DNA of 34,352 nt from a virus. Of this stretch, positions 17,719 through 26,067 are shown in pieces. The notes beneath the pieces were generated by a model. That model had not been told where the DNA came from. It worked only from the letters and a program-made list of their open reading frames with translations, and did no database searches. The stretch is taken from IMG/VR virus record IMGVR_UViG_3300025543_000099, positions 1 to 34,352 of that record; one strand, written 5' to 3'. Positions within the stretch are counted from its first letter, which is position 1, and each line of letters begins with the position of its first letter. A program made the translations under genes and the position numbers.

Positions 17719-18872
17719 TATCTAACTACTTTAAAGTGATATTTGTTATCATATATAGTTGTTCCTTCGTTGTTTGTATGTTTGAATAAAACTCTATAGT
17801 ATCTTTCAGGTTGTAAACCCTTCATAAATATTTTAAAGTACATACCATCGTTGTCAGCACTTAATTTTGTAAATGTAGTATCAAATGGTATTATTTCTTC
17901 TTCTGTGTGTGCATCTCTTACACTATAATAAGAAGCTGTCGTAAAATATCCTGGGTTTAGGTAATTTGATGATGATGCGAATTGTCTAGCTGGGTATTTG
18001 TCTCTTACATGTATTCTAAAAGTTGCTTCATCATTCTGATTGTATTCTTCTTTATTTCTATATAATGAAACACTTAATTCACCATTTTGTTTTGCAGATG
18101 ATTGTTTAGCATGTGAGCTATCGTCCCATTTAAAAACTAATCTTGGTGGGTAAATTGTATGGGTATCTACTGAGAAATATTTCATTTCACCAAAACTATT
18201 AGATGTATTTGTTTCTATAGTATCAGGTTGTTTTATAATAAACCCATTATTTTCTATACCTGTTGGGTACGTTTGTGATGCTAATAAACTTGATGAATAT
18301 TTTTGAACTATAGCAGTTACATCTATATTTGTATCTAGATTATCCCCACGCAAAAATTGTTGAGTACCTTGAAAATTACTACCAGTATACCAAACTCCAC
18401 CACCCTCGGTGATTCCAATAGCATCTATTGAGCCCGTGGATCCATTTCCAAAACTTGAAGTTGACCAACTTGTTTTATCTATATCATTATCTCTATACTC
18501 CCAACTTACACCATTTGAACTTGTGGGGATATTAGAAAATCTTCCTGTTCCTTCACTCCATGATTGTGAAACTGCATATACTTCTAAATTTAGTGTTGAT
18601 GATAGGTTTTTATGTTCAGTTGATAATAATTGTAAATTTACACGTGAAGTAGCATTATTAAAAATAGAATGTCCTATTTTATTTGATATTACATCCGTTA
18701 TTTCTTCATTTTTAAATTTGATTAAAACCCTTGATGGGTAATATCTTTGATCTGAACTTCCTTTTTCTTTTACAATTTCAAGAATTTCATCACCACCAGT
18801 ATTCATTGTAGTTCTATCTGGGTGACTATATATTGTAGCGTCCTTTTCTGGAAATAAAAAATAATATGCCAT
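17718..18872 (-). CDS. Baseplate-module protein with DNRLRE-like domain
   Basis: A 384-residue beta-rich protein. Residues about 1-250 resemble the DNRLRE domain found in extracellular bacterial proteins: an N-terminal FLFPEKDATIYS strand, SRVLIKF and RVNLQLLS strands, AVSQSWSEGTGRFSN, GVSWEYRDND, and VDTHTIYPPRLVFKWDD at the end. Residues 265-384 form a separate beta domain (ELSVSLYRNKEEYNQNDEAT; RYYRVLFKHTNNEGTTIYDN). It lies directly downstream of the gp6-like gene and shares a TAATG junction with the next gene. It is probably a wedge component in the position of T4 gp8 or gp53, although similarity to either is not evident. The domain assignment is by eye. Confidence 0.78.
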   Translation of the reverse strand: MAYYFLFPEKDATIYSHPDRTTMNTGGDEILEIVKEKGSSDQRYYPSRVLIKFKNEEITDVISNKIGHSIFNNATSRVNLQLLSTEHKNLSSTLNLEVYAVSQSWSEGTGRFSNIPTSSNGVSWEYRDNDIDKTSWSTSSFGNGSTGSIDAIGITEGGGVWYTGSNFQGTQQFLRGDNLDTNIDVTAIVQKYSSSLLASQTYPTGIENNGFIIKQPDTIETNTSNSFGEMKYFSVDTHTIYPPRLVFKWDDSSHAKQSSAKQNGELSVSLYRNKEEYNQNDEATFRIHVRDKYPARQFASSSNYLNPGYFTTASYYSVRDAHTEEEIIPFDTTFTKLSADNDGMYFKIFMKGLQPERYYRVLFKHTNNEGTTIYDNKYHFKVVR

Positions 18873-18873
18873 T

Positions 18874-20766
18874 TTAGTATGTTGTTACTCTTCCTTTAAT
18901 ATCTGTGTTTGGGTATTTTAGCTCAAAAATACTTGGATCTAACGAAGGATATACTACTTTATTCTTAGTTGCTTGTGTAAAGTCATATTTGTATTGTGAA
19001 TATCCTAATGCTGTTCCACTTTTGTTGATTAATTCTATTTTTTCTACTGTTTGTACTCCTTTAACTCCTCCTATTAGATTTTCAATTTCTGAAATGATGA
19101 TAGGTTGATTTACTTGCCATTTATCTACATTAAAATAATCTTGAAGTTCTGCTATACATTCTAATATAACTTCTTCATTATTATAATTTCTAAATGCAGT
19201 GATTTCAAAATCAAGAGAAAAATTAATTACAAATGCGTCTTTAATATTAATAGAATCAGTTAACATTCTATACTGTTCTAGATATGTAGATAGATTTGTT
19301 TTTGTAGCTGTATTTAGAGTTGTTAGGTTTTTATTTGAATCATAACCCAATGTGTATAAATTTAAAGCTAAAGGATTAGGAATACGATTTGGTTCTGTTG
19401 TTAGAGGTGAAATTTGATCATCTTGGGTAATATAAGCTTTAGCTACTCTACCAAAACGAGCGGGCATTGATAAAGTTCTAACTAAATAGTCATCTTTAGT
19501 TACAGTTCTTTGTTGTGCACCAAAATTAGCTATTGTATTTTGTCTTATTTCTTCTACTGAATCACCTGCTCCTCCACCTTTTGCGGCTTCTGGGTTTGTA
19601 GATGATACTGAACTTTTTATAAAATTCAACATTGAACCATTTAAATTAGGTTTATTAACCGTAGTTATGGTTCCTATTTTTGTAATTGTATTTGAATTTA
19701 CATTAGACTCTAAACCACCACCTGTAACGTATGTTACAGTTAATGTTGTGTTTGCTGGTACTTGTCCGTATGCTTTAGTGTATAAAAAGTTTGATGGGTC
19801 ATAAGCTACATCTAGTTTATTTCTTCCATCTTTAATTCCTAAACCTATATTATCTGGATTTGGTATAATATCTTCGTCAGCTTTATCACTTACTCCTGAT
19901 CCAAATTGGATTTCAAGTTGATTGTTGGTTTTAAATCTAGATATAAATCTACGTGGTGTTCTTTTAACTTTTAGTAAATAAGGGGTTTGTTGATTAAAAC
20001 CATATAGTTCAGGATCATTAGCTGCTGTATTTTCTATTTCTTCAAAAGTAGTATCTTGAGCTAAATATGGTACTTCGGTCCAATTATTACCTTCAGAGTC
20101 TATAATTGATTCTATAGAAATAACATTTGTATCAAATAATGTTAATGTTTTAAATCTTTCAGCACTACCAATAGAAAATGTTTGTGTTTTAGTTTCTCCA
20201 GATATAGCTTTAACTGATTTTTTTAATAAATAATATTCAGGGTTATTTGAACCATCAAATTGGTATACACTTACTGTTGTAGGGTCGAATGAAGATGAAA
20301 AATCAAAACTTACTTTTCTGTCTGTATAAAATTTAGGACCCTCAGTTGATTCAAAAATAGAATTAGCTTCTATATCTAATGCGTAATTAAAATCAGGTTT
20401 ATAATCTCCACTTACTAAAATAGATGGTACTAATTGAAATAAATCAAGATCAACAGAAGCAGCAGTTGTTACTTTAGGTTTATAACCCATAGCATACGCT
20501 AAATTGTATAGGTTTTCTTTTTCTTGTGCTAATGTTAAAAATGATTCTCTTAATTGTGTATCTGTGTAAAAAGATAAAACATCACCTACATACGATGCTA
20601 TTTCTAAAAACATCATTCCAGGATTACCTTCACTAAAATCATTAAAGTTATTAGGAAAATATACTTCAGCAAATTCTATTAATTGGTTTTTAAAAGAGTT
20701 ATAATCCTTGTTTAGGTACTTAACATCTTTATCTTGTGTTTTATTTGATACTTTATTGTAAGCCAT
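18874..20766 (-). CDS. 6: Baseplate wedge protein, gp6-like/J-like
   Basis: A 630-residue protein of the Baseplate_J/T4 gp6 family, which forms the ring that holds wedges together and triggers sheath contraction. The N-terminus shows the family pattern clearly: LNKDYNSFKNQLIEFAEVYF, then FSEGNPGMMFLEIASYVGDV, then FYTDTQLRESFL. Around residues 400-440 comes GGAGDSVEEIRQNTIANFGA and RTVTKDDYLVRTLSMP, the typical J-family core. The C-terminal 150 residues form the alpha/beta domain (INFSLDFEITAFRNYNNEEV). Its length is close to T4 gp6. The ATG shares a base with the TAA of the gp25-like gene upstream. The gp25-gp6 adjacency is conserved in contractile systems and supports the call. Confidence 0.9.
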   Translation of the reverse strand: MAYNKVSNKTQDKDVKYLNKDYNSFKNQLIEFAEVYFPNNFNDFSEGNPGMMFLEIASYVGDVLSFYTDTQLRESFLTLAQEKENLYNLAYAMGYKPKVTTAASVDLDLFQLVPSILVSGDYKPDFNYALDIEANSIFESTEGPKFYTDRKVSFDFSSSFDPTTVSVYQFDGSNNPEYYLLKKSVKAISGETKTQTFSIGSAERFKTLTLFDTNVISIESIIDSEGNNWTEVPYLAQDTTFEEIENTAANDPELYGFNQQTPYLLKVKRTPRRFISRFKTNNQLEIQFGSGVSDKADEDIIPNPDNIGLGIKDGRNKLDVAYDPSNFLYTKAYGQVPANTTLTVTYVTGGGLESNVNSNTITKIGTITTVNKPNLNGSMLNFIKSSVSSTNPEAAKGGGAGDSVEEIRQNTIANFGAQQRTVTKDDYLVRTLSMPARFGRVAKAYITQDDQISPLTTEPNRIPNPLALNLYTLGYDSNKNLTTLNTATKTNLSTYLEQYRMLTDSINIKDAFVINFSLDFEITAFRNYNNEEVILECIAELQDYFNVDKWQVNQPIIISEIENLIGGVKGVQTVEKIELINKSGTALGYSQYKYDFTQATKNKVVYPSLDPSIFELKYPNTDIKGRVTTY

Positions 20767-21173
20767 TAGTTAAAGTTTAATTGTATAGCATCATTAGTTC
20801 CATCTAAATTAAATCTATATGTTATTGTTATAAATAATTTATGTTCATCATCTTCAAATTTTACAGATGTGTCTATTAAAGATATTTCTGGGATATAAAA
20901 TACAATTTGGTTATTTATTCTTTCATTTAATTCTTCTGTATTTATACCTTGTTCAAATAATAATTTTTTTAGACCTACGCCAAAATTTGGTTCATTAACT
21001 CTTTCACCCGCTTCTGTAAGAAGTAAATTTATTAAATTGCTTTTTACTTGTTCTTTTACAGTTTGGGTTCCTTTAAAAATATTAACTTCATCCAAAGGAA
21101 ACGCTACCCCTATCCTAACATTTTTATTAGAATCTAATGGGTTTATTCTACGTACTCCTTGAATTAATGGCAT
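20766..21173 (-). CDS. 25: Baseplate wedge protein, gp25-like
   Basis: A 135-residue protein of the gp25/GPW family, the small wedge subunit that starts sheath polymerisation. The hallmark segment LLTEAGERVNEPNFGVGLKK followed by LLFE (residues 51-74) matches the family pattern of an E-x-GER turn and a PxFGxGL loop. The preceding helix (QTVKEQVKSNLINLLL) and the C-terminal strands (HKLFITITYRF) complete the fold. Despite the historical name lysozyme for this family, it is structural in known contractile systems. Its TAA overlaps the start of the gp6-like gene by one base, consistent with coupled production of two interacting wedge subunits. Confidence 0.92.
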   Translation of the reverse strand: MPLIQGVRRINPLDSNKNVRIGVAFPLDEVNIFKGTQTVKEQVKSNLINLLLTEAGERVNEPNFGVGLKKLLFEQGINTEELNERINNQIVFYIPEISLIDTSVKFEDDEHKLFITITYRFNLDGTNDAIQLNFN

Positions 21174-21176
21174 ATT

Positions 21177-21611
21177 TTATAGTCCTTTTTTCTTATTAAT
21201 TGCTTTCATTAAACCACTATAATCTCTTGTTACAGCATTAGCTACTGATTCAGGCATTCCTGTTGTATCCATGTGGGTAACCCCTCCTGTTGTAAAAGGT
21301 TGTGATAAACTTACGGGTGCTTGGGCTGTTTGGGTGTTTGTATTTCCCATAGCTGTTTCATTTAATAAATCATTTAAAGTATTATCACCTACAAAATTTT
21401 GTTTTTGCATAATAGGTTTTTTACCCATGATTTTTTCTTTTAAAGATGATTGTTGTGGAACTTCAACTTTTCTTTCAGTGTGTTCTACTATAGATGGTTT
21501 AAGTTCATCACGTAAGTCTTCTTTAAGTGATTTAATTTCTCTACGTAACGCATAATCGATTTCTTCTCTAACTACTTTTCTAATTAGATCTTCAAAAGTT
21601 TTTGCTTTCAT
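21177..21611 (-). CDS. Small helical phage protein of unknown function
   Basis: A 144-residue protein. The first 50 residues form a long charged helix (MKAKTFEDLIRKVVREEIDY, then ALRREIKSLKEDLRDE) of the amphipathic type shared by several proteins here. The rest is a Thr/Gln/Asn-rich, probably disordered region ending in a short helix and a basic tail (GLMKAINKKKGL). It immediately precedes the gp25-like gene. A copy of the candidate late-promoter motif lies 19 bases before the ATG, so it may be the first gene of the gp25-gp6 transcript. No family recognised; an assembly or chaperone role in baseplate formation is speculative. Confidence 0.75.
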   Translation of the reverse strand: MKAKTFEDLIRKVVREEIDYALRREIKSLKEDLRDELKPSIVEHTERKVEVPQQSSLKEKIMGKKPIMQKQNFVGDNTLNDLLNETAMGNTNTQTAQAPVSLSQPFTTGGVTHMDTTGMPESVANAVTRDYSGLMKAINKKKGL

Positions 21612-21630
21612 AATGTTAATTGTTGTTTGT

Positions 21631-21641
21631 TAATAAATATA
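21631..21641 (-). promoter_or_regulatory. Candidate late promoter element before gp25-gp6 operon
   Basis: The minus strand reads TATATTTATTA, followed by ACAAAC, 19 bases before the ATG at 21611. It starts the transcript that would carry the small helical protein, the gp25-like and the gp6-like genes. One base differs from the 7075 copy within the core, and the trailing ACAAAC is shared. Confidence 0.42.
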
Positions 21642-21649
21642 AATAAATT

Positions 21650-22528
21650 CTAGATTTTAAAACGTCTATATCCTATTTGTTGGAAATTAGCGTTATATAT
21701 TTTTTCTATTACTTCATCCTTTCCTTGAAGCTGTAGTTCATTAATGATTCCTGTGTATAAACTACCTAAACCATCAAGTGTGTTTTGATTTAGGGTTCCA
21801 TCTGGGTTTAATAAATCAGATTCTGATAGATTACCTTCAACTATATTCCCTTCTGAATCTGTTATTTCGTCTCCTCCTATATTACATTTTTGTAGATATT
21901 GTAAATAAGATAATTCTAATAATGTTAATAGAAAATTAATAAAATTAATTAAAGTTACTAATGCTACTATAGCTGCTGGTACTATAATAAGTACAGCCAG
22001 TGCTTTTTTCCTATATTTTGATGTAGATTTACCCAATGCTTTAACAGCACTATCAAAAAATTTAATTTTTACCCTTGCTTTATCTATTAAATCTAATAAT
22101 TTGGGAATAGGTGCCCCTGGTATAGCGAGTGATGCTGTTAGAGCTAATATAAGTACTTTAGCTATTCGAATAATTGTATTTAATAATATTAATAAAGATT
22201 CTATTTTAGTGATTATTCCTCCTTCTTCATCAACTATTTTGTTTAATTTTTCTTGTATTTTATCTAATTTATCTTTACCCCGGGATACTTGATTTTTTAA
22301 TCTATTTATTTTATTTTTTAATTTATTATAATTGGCTGTGAGTTTTTGTTCTGTTTGTGGGCTACAAACATTAGATTTAAATTGTTGCTTTATCTGTTCT
22401 TCAGTTGGTAGTTGTTCTTTTACCTTTCCTACTTGTTTATTAGATTGTTCCCTTAGCTCATTTTTAGCTTCAAATATTTTTTTATCTATGCCATTCTCTA
22501 GTAAAGATTGTATTGCTGCTACTGCCAT
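21650..22528 (-). CDS. Tail-module protein with two hydrophobic segments
   Basis: A 292-residue protein. Residues 1-100 are a long, charged coiled-coil-prone region (KLKNKINRLKNQVSRGKDKL) with one cysteine near 55. Residues about 111-138 (LLILLNTIIRIAKVLILALT) and about 176-209 (ALAVLIIVPAAIVALVTLIN) are strongly hydrophobic and long enough to cross a membrane. The C-terminus is polar. It lies between the spike-like protein and the gp25 block. Membrane segments are unusual for a baseplate-position protein, so it might be a tape-measure-like or ejected protein that inserts in the host membrane, or an assembly factor anchored there. The function is not known. Composition is as AT-rich as its neighbours. 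Confidence 0.8.
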   Translation of the reverse strand: MAVAAIQSLLENGIDKKIFEAKNELREQSNKQVGKVKEQLPTEEQIKQQFKSNVCSPQTEQKLTANYNKLKNKINRLKNQVSRGKDKLDKIQEKLNKIVDEEGGIITKIESLLILLNTIIRIAKVLILALTASLAIPGAPIPKLLDLIDKARVKIKFFDSAVKALGKSTSKYRKKALAVLIIVPAAIVALVTLINFINFLLTLLELSYLQYLQKCNIGGDEITDSEGNIVEGNLSESDLLNPDGTLNQNTLDGLGSLYTGIINELQLQGKDEVIEKIYNANFQQIGYRRFKI

Positions 22529-22529
22529 T

Positions 22530-23000
22530 TTATGCTAATTTATTTATTTTACTTTTGATATCTTCTATTTGATTCTTTAATTGAACTATTTCAGCTCGTC
22601 TTGTACCTAATAACCCATCGTTAGCTGGGTTGGGGGCTGTTGGAGTACCTGGGGCACCTGTTATAAATGATACTTTGTAAATCATATCGTCCATTAAACC
22701 ATCTATTACATCTAATATATCAGATAATAATTGTCCTGTTTTATCTCCTAAAAGAACAGGTTCTGTAGGTAAATTTCCATTTGTTTGTAAACCTAAATAG
22801 ATATTAGGGGAATTGATTACTAATTTGCTTTCTTTGTTTTCACTTGTATCAAAATGAATACTTCCATTTGTACTAAATCCAATAGCTTTATCTGAAAATA
22901 AAAGGATAGAATCCTCCTTAGCATTAAATAATAATCTATCAGAATTTATTATTACTTGCTTTCCTTGATAAGTGGATGGTGATTTTGGTACGTATGCCAT
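22530..23000 (-). CDS. Small beta-rich protein, possible tail spike/hub partner
   Basis: A 156-residue protein directly downstream of the hub/peptidase gene. Residues 14-72 are a regular series of short beta strands (KQVIINSDRLLFNAKEDSIL; DKAIGFSTNGSIHFDTSE; KLVINSPNIYLGLQ) with the repetitive look of spike beta-helices from the gpV/gp5/VgrG group. The C-terminal third is a Pro/Ala/Gly-rich linker followed by a coiled-coil helix (AEIVQLKNQIEDIKSKINKL). A trimeric needle or spike attached to the hub would fit the position and the fold impression. This is inference from pattern and context; no named family is recognised. Confidence 0.75.
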   Translation of the reverse strand: MAYVPKSPSTYQGKQVIINSDRLLFNAKEDSILLFSDKAIGFSTNGSIHFDTSENKESKLVINSPNIYLGLQTNGNLPTEPVLLGDKTGQLLSDILDVIDGLMDDMIYKVSFITGAPGTPTAPNPANDGLLGTRRAEIVQLKNQIEDIKSKINKLA

Positions 23001-23001
23001 T

Positions 23002-24645
23002 TTATACTTGTTTTGCTTCTGTTATTCCATCTTGATAGACTCCTCTTCTTTCCCCACCATATAAATTATGAATTTCATCTCTTGTAGAAGCTAATGTTGT
23101 TCTTTTTGAGTTAATTATTTGGTAAGATACATGAATCCACGAGTTTGATTCTTTTTCAGGGAATTCCCATATTAATTGATTCCAAGAAGATAAATTATTA
23201 ATACACCAATTAAATACATCTTTTGTAGAAACTCCAGGTACTTGAAAATCTATAGCCATACCAAATACATGTTCTGAGTTTGTACTTGAACCTAAAGCTA
23301 CACATAATGTTTTACATCTATAACCCGATGTTATTACCATATTAGGGTATTGATCAAATATTTTATCACCCACATTTTCCATTAACTGTTTTAGATTATT
23401 AATTATTTGATCTCTAGTGGGAAAACCATCAATACCCGGTGCATTGTTTATACTCAATCTTTCTGCTTCACCTGACTTTAAAAAATGTTTTAATATAAAC
23501 CCTCTATTTCCTATTTCTATACCTGTATCTATATCTCCCGTTGCATCATTGGATTCTATATTTAATATAAAAGATGTATCACTAACAGATATAGCATGGT
23601 TATCTGTGTTTTCTTCTACCTCATAATAACCTACTTCAGTTTCTTCTGCTAATTGATCAAATGGGGAGAGTTCGTCTTCTTCTTGAGATTGTTCTTCTTG
23701 AACTGGTGGTGGAGTATCTACAGGTTCATCTTGTATTGTTTCTATTTGTTCTTCTTCCTCAGGTGGTTCTGGTTCCGTGATTGTATTTAAAATAGGGTCT
23801 GTTAATTTTTGTTCTATTGTTTGTGGTTGTTCTAAATTAGCACCAAATGATTTTTGATTTAAAGAAGCTGGAATAAAACCAGCTATTTGTTGGTTGGATG
23901 TTAAATAAATACTTGATGCATCACCATCTATATTTTCTATTGTATGTACCCATCCTTTTTCATCTAAATCTTCTGATTGACCATTTCTAATAATAGTGAT
24001 AGGATCACCTGTTTGACCACCTTCACTCCATCTGTTTTTATTTTCATCTGGAATAGTGTCTCCTAAAGTAGTAGAACCAAATCTAATAGAATTACCAAAC
24101 CTTCCCTCAATAATCATATCACCTTCGTATGGTAATAAAGGTTTTATATTTAATTGTTCACTAAAATATTTTCCTAATGTTATATCAGTGCCCCCATCGT
24201 CTACTTTTCTAACTACACCATTTTCTGTTTGTTGGTAGTCGTTTGATGTATTTTCTTCGCCTAATCCTTTTAAAGAAGGAAGAGCATTATGGTGGGGGTG
24301 ATTCCAAATATTTACTTGTGGTAAATAATATGTTGATAAAAAATTACCATTATATATATTTTTATCTTTAGTTGATAAAATTAAAACTATTTCATTTATT
24401 AAAGGATAATATTTTAAATGGGTAAATAATGGTTTGGCTATATTAGCTGTTTCTGGGTTTTCTAAAGGTGTATTATCGTCTACTTTTGTATAAAATATAG
24501 TCCCAATAGAATCATAACCACCTAATTCCACTGCTTTGGGGTGGTTTAAATCTAAAATAATATCAAGTACCCTAACAGCTATTAATTTTCTGTCACTGGA
24601 TACTGATATTTTTTGGTTACTTTTATTTGACTTAACTATCGCCAT
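23002..24645 (-). CDS. Tail hub protein with C-terminal M15-type peptidase
   Basis: A 547-residue protein. Residues 1-~280 look like the hub/OB-type part of a gp5-like protein (KLIAVRVLDIILDLNHPKAV; YEGDMIIEGRFGNSIRFGST). Residues ~285-345 are a Pro/Glu-rich disordered linker. Residues ~385-515 are a zinc D-Ala-D-Ala carboxypeptidase/M15-type endopeptidase domain: FPTRDQIINNLKQLMENV, VITSGYRCK, SEHVFGMAIDF with H459 and D466, and WIHVSY with H505 as zinc ligands. It would cut peptide bridges of host peptidoglycan during tail penetration, the job T4 gives to the lysozyme domain of gp5. Its start lies inside the end of the upstream gene by 14 bases. Equivalence to gp5 is inferred. Confidence 0.88.
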   Translation of the reverse strand: MAIVKSNKSNQKISVSSDRKLIAVRVLDIILDLNHPKAVELGGYDSIGTIFYTKVDDNTPLENPETANIAKPLFTHLKYYPLINEIVLILSTKDKNIYNGNFLSTYYLPQVNIWNHPHHNALPSLKGLGEENTSNDYQQTENGVVRKVDDGGTDITLGKYFSEQLNIKPLLPYEGDMIIEGRFGNSIRFGSTTLGDTIPDENKNRWSEGGQTGDPITIIRNGQSEDLDEKGWVHTIENIDGDASSIYLTSNQQIAGFIPASLNQKSFGANLEQPQTIEQKLTDPILNTITEPEPPEEEEQIETIQDEPVDTPPPVQEEQSQEEDELSPFDQLAEETEVGYYEVEENTDNHAISVSDTSFILNIESNDATGDIDTGIEIGNRGFILKHFLKSGEAERLSINNAPGIDGFPTRDQIINNLKQLMENVGDKIFDQYPNMVITSGYRCKTLCVALGSSTNSEHVFGMAIDFQVPGVSTKDVFNWCINNLSSWNQLIWEFPEKESNSWIHVSYQIINSKRTTLASTRDEIHNLYGGERRGVYQDGITEAKQV

Positions 24646-25015
24646 CTTGGTCAGGTGCTTTTATTTGTTTAGGTTCTTCAACAGTTTTAGCTATTTCTTC
24701 CGTTAAGTCTTGAAGCTGAGCCATTTCTTCTTCTGTTAATAATCCACCATCACCTGAATTTGCTGTACCTGTAGATAAGCGTTGTACAATGGCTGCCATT
24801 TTTATTAATGCATCATCGTTTTTGACACTAATTTCCATGTATTCTTTTATTAATGGAACTACAACAGTGGCATCACCTAAAGATTGTACTAAAGGTTTTA
24901 ATTCAGATATGAGTTGAGCTAATTGTTTAGCTTTTTTCTTTTGATTACCATGAATATCTTTCAATAAATCAGAAAAAGAAACATCATCAAATAATATTTG
25001 GTTTAATGGATCCAT
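24632..25015 (-). CDS. Small helical phage protein, hub-operon leader
   Basis: A 127-residue, mostly helical acidic protein (MDPLNQILFDDVSFSDLLKD; KAKQLAQLISELKPLVQSLG), with a Gly-rich turn near 97 and an acidic tail ending PDQDGDS. I recall similar small proteins next to hub genes in marine T4-like phages but cannot give a function. Its end overlaps the start of the hub/peptidase gene by 14 bases, indicating coupled translation. A copy of the candidate late-promoter motif lies 9 bases before its ATG in the short gap after the sigma-factor gene, making it the likely first gene of the hub operon. Confidence 0.75.
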   Translation of the reverse strand: MDPLNQILFDDVSFSDLLKDIHGNQKKKAKQLAQLISELKPLVQSLGDATVVVPLIKEYMEISVKNDDALIKMAAIVQRLSTGTANSGDGGLLTEEEMAQLQDLTEEIAKTVEEPKQIKAPDQDGDS

Positions 25016-25024
25016 ACTATTTTA

Positions 25025-25035
25025 TTATAAATATG
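25025..25035 (-). promoter_or_regulatory. Candidate late promoter element before hub operon
   Basis: The minus strand reads CATATTTATAA, followed by TAAAA, 9 bases before the ATG at 25015, inside the 27-base gap after the sigma-factor gene. It would separate hub-operon transcription from that of the sigma gene. Confidence 0.4.
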
Positions 25036-25042
25036 GAAAAAA

Positions 25043-25810
25043 TTAAATTCTTACGTACCCTGTTTCGGTGTATTCTATATAGAGTTTTTTATATAATTTT
25101 TTAAGTATCTTAGTTACTTTAGTAATTATAGGAGTATCTACACCAGTCATTTCTCTTATGTAAATATAAAGGGCCTTTTTATTAAAGATTTCTAAATTTT
25201 CTCTACGTTTAAATAATATATTTATAGCATCACATACCTTTCTATCATGGTCTTTTTTAAATAAAGTAAACATATGTTTGTCTACATATTCAGTGTAATA
25301 ATCTATAAATTCTTTTATATCTTTTTTACGATCATCTCTACCTAATTGACGTAATACACCTGCATCCTCATCTGCTGATAGTGGATCTACTTTAGCTTTT
25401 TTCTTTTTATAGTTGTTATTATTATATAGTATAAGATAATTTTTACCTACAATTGAAAAATACGAAAATGCTTTAGAACCCTTTTCTGGTTTAAAATAAT
25501 CTAATTTTTCTAAGAAAAAGCAACAAACTTCATGTTTTAAATCTTCTAATGATTCTACCTCTGTATAGTAAAATTTGAATGTATGGATTAAATTTTCAGC
25601 TAATTTATAAAACGCGTATGCTATACGAGTACGATATATTTCGTTTCTTTCTTCTTGATTAGATGATGACAAATATTCTTTTATAGCAGCGTCTACATCT
25701 GCAGTAAAATATTGTTTTTTAGAAGGCTTTCTACCTCGTCTTTTTTTAACAACTGGTTCGGGAGCAAGAGAACCGGTGGTAGCCGGTTCTTGTTTTTTTT
25801 CGTCTGACAT
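25043..25810 (-). CDS. 55: Late-transcription sigma factor, gp55-like
   Basis: A 255-residue protein that would direct host RNA polymerase to phage late promoters. Residues about 60-130 show the sigma region 2 core as in T4 gp55: IAYAFYKLAENLIHTFKFYY, LEDLKHEVCCFFLEKLDYF, then KPEKGSKAFSYFSIVGKNYL, which corresponds to the core-binding and -10-recognition segment. The C-terminus is helical and basic. Unusually, residues 21-32 (VKKRRGRKPSKK) form an AT-hook-like motif preceded by a flexible N-terminus; the same core occurs in the 66-residue protein at 29517-29717. T4 late transcription also needs a gp33 co-activator and the sliding clamp, neither seen here. Candidate promoter motifs upstream of several modules may be its targets. 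Confidence 0.85.
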   Translation of the reverse strand: MSDEKKQEPATTGSLAPEPVVKKRRGRKPSKKQYFTADVDAAIKEYLSSSNQEERNEIYRTRIAYAFYKLAENLIHTFKFYYTEVESLEDLKHEVCCFFLEKLDYFKPEKGSKAFSYFSIVGKNYLILYNNNNYKKKKAKVDPLSADEDAGVLRQLGRDDRKKDIKEFIDYYTEYVDKHMFTLFKKDHDRKVCDAINILFKRRENLEIFNKKALYIYIREMTGVDTPIITKVTKILKKLYKKLYIEYTETGYVRI

Positions 25811-25818
25811 TTAAGGAT

Positions 25819-26067
25819 CTATTTAAGGGTAAATTCGTTTAAGGCGTCTTGTATTTTTTGTATTTCTTTAAAAAACCAACCTATTTGATCGTCAGCATAA
25901 AAAATACCTTTATCGTCTATTTCTTGTAATCTTTTATCACAAGCAGCAATTGCTTCACTTTGTTTAGATATAAAATCCTCTAAACGCTCATTTTTTACAA
26001 TTAAATTTCTAATTACAAAAAAAGAAGATGTTATTACTACTGCTAATATAATACTAAGTGTTATCAT
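25819..26067 (-). CDS. Small single-pass membrane protein with coiled coil
   Basis: An 82-residue protein. Residues 2-22 (ITLSIILAVVITSSFFVIRN) form an N-terminal membrane anchor. The rest is a charged helix (NERLEDFISKQSEAIAACDK) followed by a conserved-looking stretch, DDKGIFYADDQIGWFFKEIQ, and a final helix. I believe similar short proteins with this IFYADDQIGWFF-type segment occur in many T4-like phages and are uncharacterised. Its ATG overlaps the TAA of the HD-domain gene by one base. It could be an inner-membrane factor in late infection, but no function can be read from the sequence. Confidence 0.8.
   Translation of the reverse strand: MITLSIILAVVITSSFFVIRNLIVKNERLEDFISKQSEAIAACDKRLQEIDDKGIFYADDQIGWFFKEIQKIQDALNEFTLK

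Noticed and set aside
8504-18872. Diversity-generating retroelement targeting the fibre-type genes
   Set aside because: No reverse transcriptase and no template/variable repeat pair was found in the window; LamG-type domains alone are not evidence for one.
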